This document shows, piece after piece, positions 36,557-45,360 of a stretch of 64,000 bases of DNA. Source of the DNA: Muricauda sp. SCSIO 64092 (lineage in GTDB: Bacteria > Bacteroidota > Bacteroidia > Flavobacteriales > Flavobacteriaceae); the NCBI RefSeq assembly GCF_023016285.1, contig NZ_CP095413.1:3296001-3360000 (forward strand). Reading direction: 5' to 3'. Position numbers and translations under genes: made by a program. The first letter of the stretch is position 1, and each line of letters starts with the position of its first letter. The notes under the pieces were generated by a model. The model ran no database searches. It saw nothing but the letters and a program-made list of their open reading frames with translations, and was not told the DNA's origin.

Positions 36557-38248
36557 TTACTGTTTTGTCTTTGCAAAAAGTCCATTTTCATTTTTTTCTA
36601 CTTGAAACAATCCTAGTTTCGAAAGGTTTTTGGTGCTTTTATCCCATTTTTTACCGCTAAGTCCGGTTGCGGTTTTTAATTCTGCCAAAACCATTTCGCC
36701 TTTTGGTTTTAGGATGTCCATGATAATTTTTTCCTCCTCGGTCAATTCCACCTGCTTTTTCTCGGGTCGCATTTGTGGGAAGAACAGTACTTCCTGGATA
36801 CTGGAGTTATCGGTCATGAGCATCACTAAACGGTCAATGCCAATCCCGATTCCAGAAGTTGGGGGCATTCCATATTCCAGGGCCCTAAGAAAGTCCTGAT
36901 CAATGAACATTGCCTCATCATCCCCTTTTTCGGAGAGACGTAGTTGTTCTTCAAAACGTTCGCGTTGATCTATGGGGTCGTTCAACTCAGAGTAGGCATT
37001 GGCCAACTCTTTACCATTGACCATCAATTCAAAGCGTTCCGTGAGTCCTGGTTTACTGCGATGGGCTTTCGTCAACGGGCTCATTTCTTTGGGATAATCG
37101 GTGATAAAAGTGGGTTGGATGTAATGGTGTTCACATTTTTCACCAAAAATCTCGTCTATCAGTTTCCCCACGCCCATGGTCCCATCGACTTCAATGTCCA
37201 AACCTTTTGCCGTTTCGCGGAGTTCTGCTTCACCCATGCCGGAAACATCGATGCCCGTATGTTCTTTAATGGCCTCCAAAATAGGGACCCTGGGATAGGG
37301 CGCCTTGAATTCGATGGTATTATCCCCAACGATTATTTTCGTGCCCCCTGTAGCATCTTTGGCTACTTTTTCCAAGAGCTGCTCCGTGGTCTCCATCATC
37401 CAATGGTAATCCTTATAGGCCACATAGAGTTCCATAACCGTAAATTCCGGATTATGGGTGCGGTCCATCCCCTCGTTCCGAAAGTCTTTGGAGAATTCAT
37501 ATACCCCATCAAATCCGCCTACAATCAAACGCTTTAGGTACAGCTCATTGGCAATGCGCAAATACAAGGGAATGTTCAATGCGTTGTGGTGTGTTAAGAA
37601 AGGCCGGGCCGCAGCACCTCCGGGAATGGGTTGAAGGATGGGGGTTTCCACTTCCAGATACCCCCGTTCATTATAAAAATCCCGAATACTGTTCGTGATT
37701 TTGGTGCGCTTGATAAAGGTTTCCTTTACTTTGGGATTTACGACCAAATCCACATAACGTTGTCGATAGCGCAACTCGGGATCATTGAATTCATCATAGA
37801 CCTTTCCATCGGCATCCACTTTGGGTAAAGGCAAGGGACGCAGGGATTTGCTTAAAATCTTGAAATTTTTGACCATGACCGTTTTTTCCCCTACCTGAGT
37901 GGTGAAAAGGGTTCCCTCCACTCCGATGAAGTCACCGATGTCCAACAGCTTTTTGTAGACCTCGTTGTAGCTTGTTTTGTCTTGTCCAGGGCATATTTCG
38001 TCACGGTTAAAATACACCTGAATCCGTCCTTCACTATCTTGAAGCTCTGCAAAAGAGGCCTTTCCCTGAATGCGACGGGACATTAACCGACCGGCTATGA
38101 CCACCTTTTTCCCTTCCTCAAAACCTTCCTTTATGTTTTTGGAGTTGGTATCAACGGGATAGAGCACAGCGGGATAGGGATCAATGCCCAATTCCCTTAA
38201 TTTGGTCAGTTTTTCTCGTCGTACAAGCTCTTGTTCGGATAATTGCAT
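36557..38248 (-). CDS. lysS: lysine--tRNA ligase, class II, with C-terminal extension
   Basis: Cytoplasmic enzyme charging tRNA-Lys. It is 563 aa, longer than the roughly 500 aa of E. coli LysS. The OB-fold anticodon domain ([20 protein letters not shown]) is followed by class II motif 1, motif 2 ([20 protein letters not shown]) and motif 3 ([14 protein letters not shown]). The final 60 or so residues ([38 protein letters not shown]) form a winged-helix-like extension seen in Bacteroidota LysRS. The ATG at 38248 gives [14 protein letters not shown]. The terminator hairpin of the upstream gene ends only 8 bp before it. Confidence 0.97.
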   Translation of the reverse strand: MQLSEQELVRREKLTKLRELGIDPYPAVLYPVDTNSKNIKEGFEEGKKVVIAGRLMSRRIQGKASFAELQDSEGRIQVYFNRDEICPGQDKTSYNEVYKKLLDIGDFIGVEGTLFTTQVGEKTVMVKNFKILSKSLRPLPLPKVDADGKVYDEFNDPELRYRQRYVDLVVNPKVKETFIKRTKITNSIRDFYNERGYLEVETPILQPIPGGAAARPFLTHHNALNIPLYLRIANELYLKRLIVGGFDGVYEFSKDFRNEGMDRTHNPEFTVMELYVAYKDYHWMMETTEQLLEKVAKDATGGTKIIVGDNTIEFKAPYPRVPILEAIKEHTGIDVSGMGEAELRETAKGLDIEVDGTMGVGKLIDEIFGEKCEHHYIQPTFITDYPKEMSPLTKAHRSKPGLTERFELMVNGKELANAYSELNDPIDQRERFEEQLRLSEKGDDEAMFIDQDFLRALEYGMPPTSGIGIGIDRLVMLMTDNSSIQEVLFFPQMRPEKKQVELTEEEKIIMDILKPKGEMVLAELKTATGLSGKKWDKSTKNLSKLGLFQVEKNENGLFAKTKQ

Positions 38249-38255
38249 AGCCAAA

Positions 38256-38291
38256 AATTAAAGCGCAAAATTACACTTTTGCGCTTTAATT
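38256..38291 (-). terminator. long perfect hairpin between the thioredoxin-like gene and lysS
   Basis: A perfect 15-bp stem AATTAAAGCGCAAAA / TTTTGCGCTTTAATT with a 6-nt loop. On the minus strand it is followed by TTTTGG, making a terminator for the upstream gene (stop at 38311). It ends 7-8 bp before the lysS ATG, so it may also act in the lysS leader. Confidence 0.8.
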
Positions 38292-38310
38292 CATAGTATG
38301 GGACCATGGC

Positions 38311-38853
38311 TTAGTTGGCGTAGTTGGGTGTGTAGTCCAAATTGGTCAGGATCGCCAACAGATCCTCTTCCAAGGTATCCACAGGTCGCTCCACAATGCG
38401 ATTTGTCTCCACTCCGTTTTTTAGAAGGATTAGCGTGGGGACACGTTTTATATTCCACCCTATTTCCTCTCCATTAGGCCCTTTTTTATAGTTGTCCTTT
38501 CTTCGGTCCAACGCCACGATTTTCAGTTGCTTTTCCGGAAAATTGGCCGTTTCGAGTATTTTAAGCATTCTTGGGACCTCCCGTTTACTGTCCCCGCACC
38601 AGGTACCAAGGAACAATACAACCTCGTGCTGGTTCAGTTCCTTTTTAAATAGGGACACTAGATTTTCATCCACAGGATAGGCCTCATAATTGTTTTTGTA
38701 CCAGGTCTGGTACGGTGATGCCTTTAAATTGGCCTTACTTATTTTACCCAAGAGAAAGGGGTCCCCATTGGGTGTTGCTATCTCTTGGTAAGCGGTCTGT
38801 GCCTTCAGTTGAAAAACAAGGGCAATGCTCATTAGGAAAAAAAGATTTTTCAT
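38311..38853 (-). CDS. exported thioredoxin-like protein with single active-site cysteine
   Basis: A 180-aa periplasmic protein with signal peptide MKNLFFLMSIALVFQLKAQ. The thioredoxin fold is seen in VVLFLGTWCGDSKREVPRML, IVALDRRKD and VPTLILLKNGVETNRIVERP. The usual CxxC is CGDS (Cys86 only), so a dithiol redox cycle is not possible within the motif. It may bind or reduce a partner by a mixed disulfide, or have lost redox activity. I chose the ATG at 38853 for the clean signal peptide. It has its own strong terminator. Confidence 0.85.
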   Translation of the reverse strand: MKNLFFLMSIALVFQLKAQTAYQEIATPNGDPFLLGKISKANLKASPYQTWYKNNYEAYPVDENLVSLFKKELNQHEVVLFLGTWCGDSKREVPRMLKILETANFPEKQLKIVALDRRKDNYKKGPNGEEIGWNIKRVPTLILLKNGVETNRIVERPVDTLEEDLLAILTNLDYTPNYAN

Positions 38854-38940
38854 GATTTTCAGTTTTTCCCGAAAATCACCAAGAAACACTTTTTGGGAAA
38901 GGGGATTGGGTTGGAAATAGGGACTAGACCCAGGTCGAAA

Positions 38941-39999
38941 TCAATGTTTTCCCTTGTAATAGGAAAAAATCTCGTCCCTTGAGGACATCCCCAGCTTTTT
39001 GTAAAGACTGTTGATATGTGATTTTACCGTACTTAGGCTAATGAAGAAATCCGTAGCAATTTCCTTATTGGACTTTCCTTCCAAAATGGCGTTCAACACT
39101 TTTCTTTCCTGTGGGGATAGCGCATCAAAAGGATTTTGGTTTTTTGTGCGTTTCCATCTGCCATAGGAATAGAGGACTCCCTGAATGGCGGCAATTCCCA
39201 GGACAACATATAGGATATGAATCAGTTTAAAACGGGCTCCAATGGTTTCTTCATCAGCAATAAGGGTCTTATCGGCTTTAAGCTCTTTTTGGAACTGTTG
39301 GGTAAAGCTTGCTGTGGGGTAGATTTCCCCCAATCGTTTTTTTAACCCCTCATAATAAGGGCTCTCTTGTAGATCCTGAAGGTAATACGGATAGGTTTCA
39401 TTTCCCCTGTTCGATAGAAAGTTATAGACATACAATTCGGCCAGGGGTTCCTCGGTATTTAGACTCGTGATTTGAAATTGCCGTATCCATTTTTTATAGG
39501 TCATGTTTTTGGCAACCTCAGTTTCTTGTTCCAGTACATCCACGATCAGTTCTTCTTTAAGCAAATCCAATTGTAACAACGTAGCGGACATATTGTTTGT
39601 GGAAACGATTTCGCAGAAAGCCTGTTGGTCCATTCCCAAAGGCAGGGACAGGGTATCCCTGTTGTTTGCTATGAACAGTATACTTTCCATAGCGGGACAG
39701 AAACCCATGATATGGTTTTTATCACCGGTACTGCTTTCACAGGCATCCACATGAATCCTATAGATTCGATTGGTTTCAGGAATTGCATTTCCCGAAAAGG
39801 AGAAGTATCCAAGGGAGTCCGCAATGGTTTTCTGAAAAACCTGGTCCAAATACACCCGGGAAGTCCTGCGATAATCCTCCACCAAGGACAAATGGACCTC
39901 TTTGTTCGCAAAGTCTTTGGAGACCTGTCCTTTAAAGTGAAATTGGGCCCGGGAAGCCCCAAAGATCAAAAGGGTAAAAAGGAGAAAAGAAAATCGCAT
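38941..39999 (-). CDS. membrane-bound LuxR family regulator
   Basis: A 352-aa one-component regulator. Signal peptide RFSFLLFTLLIFGASRAQ; a periplasmic region of about 230 residues with a beta-domain start (FHFKGQVSKDFANKEVHLSL); a transmembrane helix (LIHILYVVLGIAAIQGVLYS, about 262-281); and a C-terminal GerE/LuxR helix-turn-helix (LSPQERKVLNAILEGKSNKE, FISLSTVKSHINSLYKKLGM). It resembles the TPR sensor at 16256 in layout but has no TPRs. Signals and targets are unknown. It is monocistronic and divergent from the Pmp3-type gene. Confidence 0.88.
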   Translation of the reverse strand: MRFSFLLFTLLIFGASRAQFHFKGQVSKDFANKEVHLSLVEDYRRTSRVYLDQVFQKTIADSLGYFSFSGNAIPETNRIYRIHVDACESSTGDKNHIMGFCPAMESILFIANNRDTLSLPLGMDQQAFCEIVSTNNMSATLLQLDLLKEELIVDVLEQETEVAKNMTYKKWIRQFQITSLNTEEPLAELYVYNFLSNRGNETYPYYLQDLQESPYYEGLKKRLGEIYPTASFTQQFQKELKADKTLIADEETIGARFKLIHILYVVLGIAAIQGVLYSYGRWKRTKNQNPFDALSPQERKVLNAILEGKSNKEIATDFFISLSTVKSHINSLYKKLGMSSRDEIFSYYKGKH

Positions 40000-40068
40000 T
40001 TAAATCGTCTTTTTCTGTAACAAGTTACGTTATTTTTAGACCTATATGGTACATCAATCAAAATCAAC

Positions 40069-40224
40069 ATGAGTCTTATAAGGGTATTATTAGCCATCAT
40101 TTTTCCGCCACTGGCCGTCATTGGAAAGGGGTGCGGATCTTTTCTTATAGTGCTGCTTTTAACACTATGCGGTTGGGTTCCCGGTGTCATTGCCGCTTTG
40201 GTTATTCTGAACAATCCCAATTGA
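40069..40224 (+). CDS. YqaE/Pmp3 family membrane peptide
   Basis: Hand translation from the ATG at 40069 gives a 51-aa protein: MSLIRVLLAIIFPPLAVIGK, GCGSFLIVLLLTLCGWVPG, VIAALVILNNPN. Two hydrophobic helices with FPPLAV and the LTLCGWVPGVIAALVIL ending are the signature of the Pmp3/YqaE proteolipid family, linked to membrane potential and salt or cold stress in other organisms. It is too short for many gene callers. It is divergent from the LuxR gene and convergent with the SGNH hydrolase gene, whose stop is 11 bp away. Confidence 0.88.
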   Translation: MSLIRVLLAIIFPPLAVIGKGCGSFLIVLLLTLCGWVPGVIAALVILNNPN

Positions 40225-40235
40225 AATGGCCGTGA

Positions 40236-40997
40236 TTAGTTTGGAAAAATCCTGTCGAAAGCCGGCAACAGCCGTTCCATTACCTGTTTGTATGCCTTCC
40301 CGGACAAGTGCAAGCTATCGGGAGCGATCAAATCGGGTTGTTTAAGGCCTTCCCTGCTAATATCCGTAATGTCAATGAAGCGCGAACCCCTTTCAATTGC
40401 TGTGTTCCGTGCAAAAGTATTGTAGTCATCAATTTGGTCCGAAGTGGTCCCTCCAAATTCATAAATCCTGCCCCTTGGTGAATAGGTATAGTCCGGTATT
40501 GAAATAACGATGACCTGTCCAGGTCGATTTTCAGCAAGTGCTATGGACCTGTCCAACAGTTTTTTGAATTCGTCCTGGAATACTGAAAACTGTATGCCCT
40601 GAAATTGATTATTGACGCCGATCAATAAAGTGACAAAACTGTATTCCTGTCTTTTTTTCCCTTCAATAGCCCGTATTAAGTCGTCGGTACGCCAACCATT
40701 TGTGGCAATAACCTCAAGATTTACCGAAACACCGACCCTATTGTTTAACGTCAATGCCAACTGTGAAGGATAACTGTCCCTGGGATCAATTCCAGTCCCA
40801 ATGGTGTAACTGTCTCCCAGGGCCAAATAAAAATATTCATTTTCCGCCATGGGAACCTCCCTTGGGGTTTCCCCTTGTTCCCTGGCCTCCGGCTCAGTGA
40901 TGGGAGATTCGGATAAGGTGGTATCGCTATCGGAACAAGAAACTGCCAATAACAGAAGTAGCATCCGTAATGGGAAAACAACGCTCTTTTTTTTCAT
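40236..40997 (-). CDS. SGNH/GDSL hydrolase lipoprotein
   Basis: A 253-aa lipoprotein with lipobox LLLLAVSC (Cys21) and a Pro/Glu-rich linker. The SGNH blocks are all visible: block I ALGDSYTIG (Ser63), the Gly of NGWRTDDL, the Asn in LLIGVNNQFQG and block V DSLHLSG (Asp227, His230). It is probably an extracytoplasmic esterase or deacetylase. The ATG at 40997 was preferred to one three codons upstream. No operon partner. Confidence 0.92.
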   Translation of the reverse strand: MKKKSVVFPLRMLLLLLAVSCSDSDTTLSESPITEPEAREQGETPREVPMAENEYFYLALGDSYTIGTGIDPRDSYPSQLALTLNNRVGVSVNLEVIATNGWRTDDLIRAIEGKKRQEYSFVTLLIGVNNQFQGIQFSVFQDEFKKLLDRSIALAENRPGQVIVISIPDYTYSPRGRIYEFGGTTSDQIDDYNTFARNTAIERGSRFIDITDISREGLKQPDLIAPDSLHLSGKAYKQVMERLLPAFDRIFPN

Positions 40998-41149
40998 ACA
41001 CCTCAAAACTCACATAAAAATAAAGAAATGACCAAGGAATTCATTGGTATGCAGAGCAGATATATTTATTCTTGAAGGGTCTGGCGGTTTAGGACGGAAT
41101 GGTCTATCTTGCAAACTAGTCAACCTTTACAAAACGAATTCAACCAACC

Positions 41150-41893
41150 ATGAATTTTTCAAAACTTTTGGGAATTTTAGTGTTTTCCACACTGTTGCCC
41201 TCCTGTAATTTTACTGAAGAGATTTACTTTAATGAAGATGGTTCCGGGAAATTAAATATTCATTTTGATGGAAATGAGATGATGGCCATGTTAGCGTCCA
41301 TGGATTCAACGCTTTCTACCGAAAAAGCCATCGATTCTACATTGGTTTTCAGGGATTTATTGGAAGAAAAGAAAGATAGTATAGCGCAATTGCCTCCCGA
41401 AGAGCAAGCAAAATTGAAAAAATTGGAACCCTTTAGTATCCGTATGGTAGTGGACCATGTAAAGGGCACGATGAATTTTGATATGTACAGTGAGTTTAAA
41501 AAAGTGTCGGAGGTCAATGATGCCTTCAACGCTTTTCAAGAAGCAGGATCACTTGGGCCTTCCATTGGCCCGGACAGCACCTCCCCCATGAAATCCAAAA
41601 CGCCTACAACCCAGGTAAACTATGCCCTTAGGGGCAACACTTTTACCCGAAAGATTATCATTGTGGATCAAACTATGTTTGAACAGGAATTGGATAGTTT
41701 GCAAGGCGCGGAAATGTTTCTTTCCGGGTCGACCTACACCTTCAAGTACCATTTTCCAAAACGTGTGAAGCGTGTTAATGTGGAGGGTGCAACCTTTTCC
41801 ATGGATGGAAAGACCATGGTATATGAAGTGAACTTTTTGGATATGATGAAAAATCCAAAATCCATGGACCTAAAGGTGGAACTGGAGAACTGA
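41150..41893 (+). CDS. hypothetical lipoprotein upstream of lipB
   Basis: A 247-aa lipoprotein with lipobox STLLPSC (Cys19). The mature part begins NFTEEIYFNEDGSGKLNIHF and has a duplicated look, with matching strands FDMYSEFKKVSEVNDAF and VYEVNFLDMMKNPKSMDLKV. I know this protein only as an uncharacterised flavobacterial lipoprotein. It precedes lipB by 23 bp in the same direction, though lipB appears to have its own promoter. The family resemblance to LppM-type lipoproteins is only an impression. Confidence 0.75.
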   Translation: MNFSKLLGILVFSTLLPSCNFTEEIYFNEDGSGKLNIHFDGNEMMAMLASMDSTLSTEKAIDSTLVFRDLLEEKKDSIAQLPPEEQAKLKKLEPFSIRMVVDHVKGTMNFDMYSEFKKVSEVNDAFNAFQEAGSLGPSIGPDSTSPMKSKTPTTQVNYALRGNTFTRKIIIVDQTMFEQELDSLQGAEMFLSGSTYTFKYHFPKRVKRVNVEGATFSMDGKTMVYEVNFLDMMKNPKSMDLKVELEN

Positions 41894-41904
41894 TCGGGGC
41901 TTCG

Positions 41905-41912
41905 TATTTTTG
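41905..41912 (+). promoter_or_regulatory. -7 promoter element directly before lipB
   Basis: TATTTTTG is an exact TAnnTTTG match ending 4 bp before the lipB ATG at 41917, which would give a leaderless lipB mRNA. No clear -33 element. Confidence 0.4.
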
Positions 41913-41916
41913 TAGG

Positions 41917-42633
41917 ATGAACAAGAAAGTCCTACTAGAAGATTTAGGCCAAAAGGATTACCAAGAAACCTGGGACTATCAAGAATTTCTTTTTAAGGGA
42001 ATTGTTGATGCCAAGATCAAGAACCGAAGGGAAGAACGGAATCTGCCCACACCCAACCATTTTTTATTTGTGGAGCATCCACATGTGTTTACACTTGGAA
42101 AGAGCGGTGATATGGAAAACTTGCTTGTGGATGAAGGGGTATTGGCCGAGAAAGGGGCAAAATTTTATAAGATCAACAGGGGGGGTGATATTACCTATCA
42201 CGGGCCGGGACAGATAGTAGGTTATCCCATTCTGGATTTGGATAATTTCTTTACCGATATCCACAAATACCTTAGGTTCCTGGAAGAAATGGTGATTTTG
42301 ACCCTGGCGGAATACGGACTTAAGGGAGAGCGTTCTGAAGGTGAAACCGGGGTTTGGCTGGATGTGGGTACTCCATTTGCCCGTAAAATATGTGCCATGG
42401 GCGTGCGCGCCAGTCGTTGGGTGACCATGCATGGCTTCGCCTTTAACATCAATGCGGATTTGGGCTATTTTGATTTAATGATACCTTGCGGCATAAAGGA
42501 TAAGGCCGTTACTTCCTTAAATATTGAACTAGGAAAGGAAAGGGTTGATATGGAAGAGGTAAAGCAAAAACTTCTTCGGCACTTTGAAACGCTGTTTGAA
42601 GCGGAATTGATAAAAAAAGGAATCCCAATCTAG
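41917..42633 (+). CDS. lipB: lipoyl(octanoyl) transferase
   Basis: A 238-aa cytoplasmic enzyme moving octanoate from acyl carrier protein to lipoyl domains. Family marks are VEHPHVFTLGKSGD, the RGGDITYHGPGQIVGYPILD signature, the catalytic lysine in FARKICAMGV (K157) and cysteine in IPCGIKDKAVTSL (C191). The 3' 140 bp carry a segment (42493-42602) duplicated at 45238-45347 with one mismatch, so the present last residues (ELIKKGIPI) may not be the ancestral end; the distal copy ends differently (AKLFNGQTAV). Confidence 0.96.
   Translation: MNKKVLLEDLGQKDYQETWDYQEFLFKGIVDAKIKNRREERNLPTPNHFLFVEHPHVFTLGKSGDMENLLVDEGVLAEKGAKFYKINRGGDITYHGPGQIVGYPILDLDNFFTDIHKYLRFLEEMVILTLAEYGLKGERSEGETGVWLDVGTPFARKICAMGVRASRWVTMHGFAFNINADLGYFDLMIPCGIKDKAVTSLNIELGKERVDMEEVKQKLLRHFETLFEAELIKKGIPI
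42493..42602 (+). repeat. 110-bp direct repeat, proximal copy (lipB 3' end)
   Basis: Bases 42493-42602, inside lipB, recur at 45238-45347 with a single difference (ACTTTG against ATTTTG near the end). The copies are 2745 bp apart and in the same orientation. Between them lie the end of lipB, a MITE-like element and one gene. Confidence 0.95.
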
Positions 42634-42701
42634 GTTGGGGCTTGTCGATTTTCCTTTAAAGTCCAAATCATATCGGTTCTCATTTCTGGATAAGCGCTGA
42701 A

Positions 42702-42924
42702 TTATTTTAGCGTGAGTTCGATGTAAGAAAATTACGTCATTTTGAGTGTTTTTGCGACAGCAAAAATGTATCGAAAAACCTGCCTGCCCTGCAGCCGGCA
42801 GGCAAGTGATTTTCTTGCAAAATCCTAATTTCGATACAATTTTTCTTCATTTCATTACGAAAAACCACTCAATTTGACGGATTTTGGTTGATAAAAAATG
42901 ATATCGAAAACTCACGTTATTTTA
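42702..42924. mobile_element. MITE-like palindromic element with 8-bp target duplication
   Basis: The octamer TTATTTTA occurs at 42702-42709 and 42917-42924, directly bounding a 206-bp nested inverted repeat. The outer ends are CGTGAGTT (42711) and AACTCACG-like CTCACG (to 42916). Inner arms pair as CGTCATTTTGAGTG (42735-42748) with CACTCAATTTGACG (42866-42879) and TGTATCGAAA (42767-42776) with TTTCGATACA (42829-42838). The core has GCCTGCC ... GGCAGGC. No open frame is present, so it would be mobilised in trans if at all. Confidence 0.65.
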
Positions 42925-43158
42925 AAGTATGGTGTAAAAGAGAACTTTTTTTGAATATCCGTGCGTACAAAAGGTTACGTCAACCTGAACTTTTACACTG
43001 AGCGCATTCAAAGCATGTTTCAGGTTTTCATCATAAGGAACTAATATTCAGTATAATGGGATTCCGAAGTGAATCGGGAATAACTCAAAAAATAATAGTG
43101 TGACACAAAACGGGCACTCAAAAACTTTTATCGGGTTACTTTGAGTATGGAAATGGTA
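42925..43158. other. intergenic stretch with a degraded dispersed repeat
   Basis: No gene seen. At 42984-43024 the bases CCTGAAC and GTTTCAGG form an imperfect inverted pair of the CCTGAAC...TTCAGG type commonly dispersed in Bacteroidota genomes, followed by a text ending ATTCCGAAGTGAATCGGGAA. Confidence 0.4.
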
Positions 43159-44955
43159 TTAAAGTTCCTCTATTTGAGCCCCCAAAACGTGGAGGGTATT
43201 TATGCTTGAATCCAAATCAGATATGATTTGGGTCCTGGTTGCTTCAAAGTTCCCTTTCACCTCATTAAAAACAGTGCGATAGTAAGTAATGCCATCTTTT
43301 AAATTGTTCGCGAAGGTAGATAGGTTCTTCTTTTGCTTATCGGTAATGGCTTCTTTGGCTTCGTCTATTTTCTTTTGAAGAAAATCAATATAAATGTGCA
43401 ATTCCTTGATGAACATGTTAGGGCGATCATCCCTGTTGATTACATTGATTCTTCCGTAAATATGATCTATCAACTCCTTCAAAACCATTACTTTGGAGAA
43501 ATAGGCCATATTTGGCCCAGGGCAAATGGAAACTCCAGGACCTTCGGTTGTTGTGTCCAATCCATGGGCCAACAGGGCAGAAGTGCCCAAACCAACGCAA
43601 ATGCAAGATTTCTCAACTATTTTCCAATATTCCAATTGATATTGTTCCTGTGGGAGCTTAAGATTGTCAAGTTCTTTTATTTTTAAATGTTGATAAAGTC
43701 TTGAGGCCACACAAATTCCCAGATCGGTCATCTCTTTGTTTAATGCAACAAATTTTTTCGGGCATGGGCTTCCCGGCCTTCCTTTGTCCATAAGGGCAAA
43801 TTTCTCTTCATCTTTTGTGTTCCCTTTTAAGCTATGGAAAGGAATACCTAAAGGTGATATGTCACTTAGGTACAAATCATCTTCCTTGGCCTCAATAAGC
43901 CTTGCCATAGTGGAATCATCAACTGTAGTTGCTTCTGGGACCAAAAGAAAGGGAGTGCCCCAACCTACGGAATCAACATTGTAGTGCTCCAATAAAAATG
44001 CATGCTCTTCTTCGGTGCCCACGCCACCTTGTGCCGTTATCTTAAGGGTCGGCGGAGCCTTTGGCACCACATGGTTTTTATTCTCCAAAGCTGATACCAA
44101 AATGTCATAAACGGATTGTATTAGGCTGTCCCTATTTTCTTTGAATTGATTTAAAATAGGTCCCAATAAATAGCCATCGGTAGCAAATGCATGCCCCCCA
44201 CAGTTGAGTCCTGATTCAATGCGGTATTCCGATACCCATATTCCTTTTTTTGCCAAGAATTTCCCTTGTATCAACGCAGATCGGTAGTCGCTTACCTTCA
44301 AAACGATTTTCTTTTTTATGTGCCCGTTTTCATCTGGATGGAAATCTTCAAATTCCTCCAGATAACTATAGAGTCTTGGGTTCATTCCGGCCGAGAGGAT
44401 TACTGATGAATGTAGGCTACTTTTGGCATAGCCCCTAAGCGCGGCATGGGCATCATTGAATTGGCTGGGAAGCCGTTCTTTTTTGATATAATTTTCTTTA
44501 TCCACCTTGGTCATGATATTGACATCAATACTGCCCATTGGCATATGCTCCTTTACCCAATTTCCAACTTCATCAAGATTGAAATAATCCTGGGTCATTT
44601 TTATAAATTCCTGTTTGAGTTCAGATGAATTGGGCAGCATATTGAAATATTCCTTGATGCCATTGGCCGTTTCCACGGTAGTGTTTTTAAACTCCTCGAA
44701 TTTTTTTTGGGCAAGGTCCTGTATCAAGTCCAGATAGGACGTAATGCGTTTTGCCCTAAAGTCTTCCATTTTTTCAGTAATTTCATGATAGGGCACCTCG
44801 AATTTTTCACAATACATCTTTCGTAGCTTTTCAAGAAGGATGTCATCAACCAAAGAGATCACGGAGTCTATTCCAAAACAGGAAACTTTTAAAGGAGTAT
44901 CTACAGTAAATCCGATTCCCATAACGGGAATATGGAAGGAATGTGCATTCGTCAT
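43159..44955 (-). CDS. nitronate monooxygenase/PfaD-like TIM-barrel protein
   Basis: A 598-aa cytoplasmic protein I do not recognise as a named enzyme. The central part shows flavin TIM-barrel wording: ITAQGGVGTEEEHAFLLEHY, then VDSVGWGTPFLLVPEATTVD (compare the GTRFL..EA motif of nitronate monooxygenases) and LYLSDISPLGIPFHSLKGN. A cysteine-bearing section follows (GSPCPKKF, KSCICVGLGTSALL, SICPGPNMAYFS), possibly metal binding. The N-terminal 200 residues are helical, and the C-terminal 110 are coiled-coil-like. The gene lies between the two 110-bp lipB-end repeats, which suggests it arrived by insertion. Confidence 0.65.
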   Translation of the reverse strand: MTNAHSFHIPVMGIGFTVDTPLKVSCFGIDSVISLVDDILLEKLRKMYCEKFEVPYHEITEKMEDFRAKRITSYLDLIQDLAQKKFEEFKNTTVETANGIKEYFNMLPNSSELKQEFIKMTQDYFNLDEVGNWVKEHMPMGSIDVNIMTKVDKENYIKKERLPSQFNDAHAALRGYAKSSLHSSVILSAGMNPRLYSYLEEFEDFHPDENGHIKKKIVLKVSDYRSALIQGKFLAKKGIWVSEYRIESGLNCGGHAFATDGYLLGPILNQFKENRDSLIQSVYDILVSALENKNHVVPKAPPTLKITAQGGVGTEEEHAFLLEHYNVDSVGWGTPFLLVPEATTVDDSTMARLIEAKEDDLYLSDISPLGIPFHSLKGNTKDEEKFALMDKGRPGSPCPKKFVALNKEMTDLGICVASRLYQHLKIKELDNLKLPQEQYQLEYWKIVEKSCICVGLGTSALLAHGLDTTTEGPGVSICPGPNMAYFSKVMVLKELIDHIYGRINVINRDDRPNMFIKELHIYIDFLQKKIDEAKEAITDKQKKNLSTFANNLKDGITYYRTVFNEVKGNFEATRTQIISDLDSSINTLHVLGAQIEEL

Positions 44956-45237
44956 TTAATCAATTGTTTAAGTCTTTTGTTCAGCAAAATGCTTATGGAA
45001 AATTTTCACGGTATTGTGAAGTATATATATTTTAAGACAGATTTGGCCACCACAAATTTTTGGGTTTTCACACTTACAGCATATGATTTATATCAGGTTT
45101 AAAGAATATGATCATATAGAGGTGATTTAAACTTTTTGGACTGAAGTGAAAATTAGTGGCTTTGTGTCCAGATGAAGGGCCGCCTGAACGGAACGGGCAG
45201 GCTTTTTAGAGCTGCACCCGCTTGTATTCTGCATGTG
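44956..45237. other. intergenic stretch between the TIM-barrel gene and the lipB-end copy
   Basis: AT-rich, with no supported gene. An open frame starting at 45172 runs into the duplicated lipB tail but is a chimera of unrelated sequence and the repeat. Confidence 0.5.
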
Positions 45238-45347
45238 ATAAAGGATAAGGCCGTTACTTCCTTAAATATTGAACTAGGAAAGGAAAGGGTTGATATGGAA
45301 GAGGTAAAGCAAAAACTTCTTCGGCATTTTGAAACGCTGTTTGAAGC
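45238..45347 (+). pseudogene. duplicated lipB 3' fragment (distal copy of the 110-bp repeat)
   Basis: Encodes, in an open frame, the lipB residues IKDKAVTSLNIELGKERVDM through HFETLFEA, then diverges to KLFNGQTAV and a stop in the following palindrome. It matches 42493-42602 at 109 of 110 bases. It lacks the catalytic domain and cannot be an active transferase. It may be the original lipB 3' end displaced by the insertion. Confidence 0.9.
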
Positions 45348-45360
45348 AAAGTTGTTTAAC

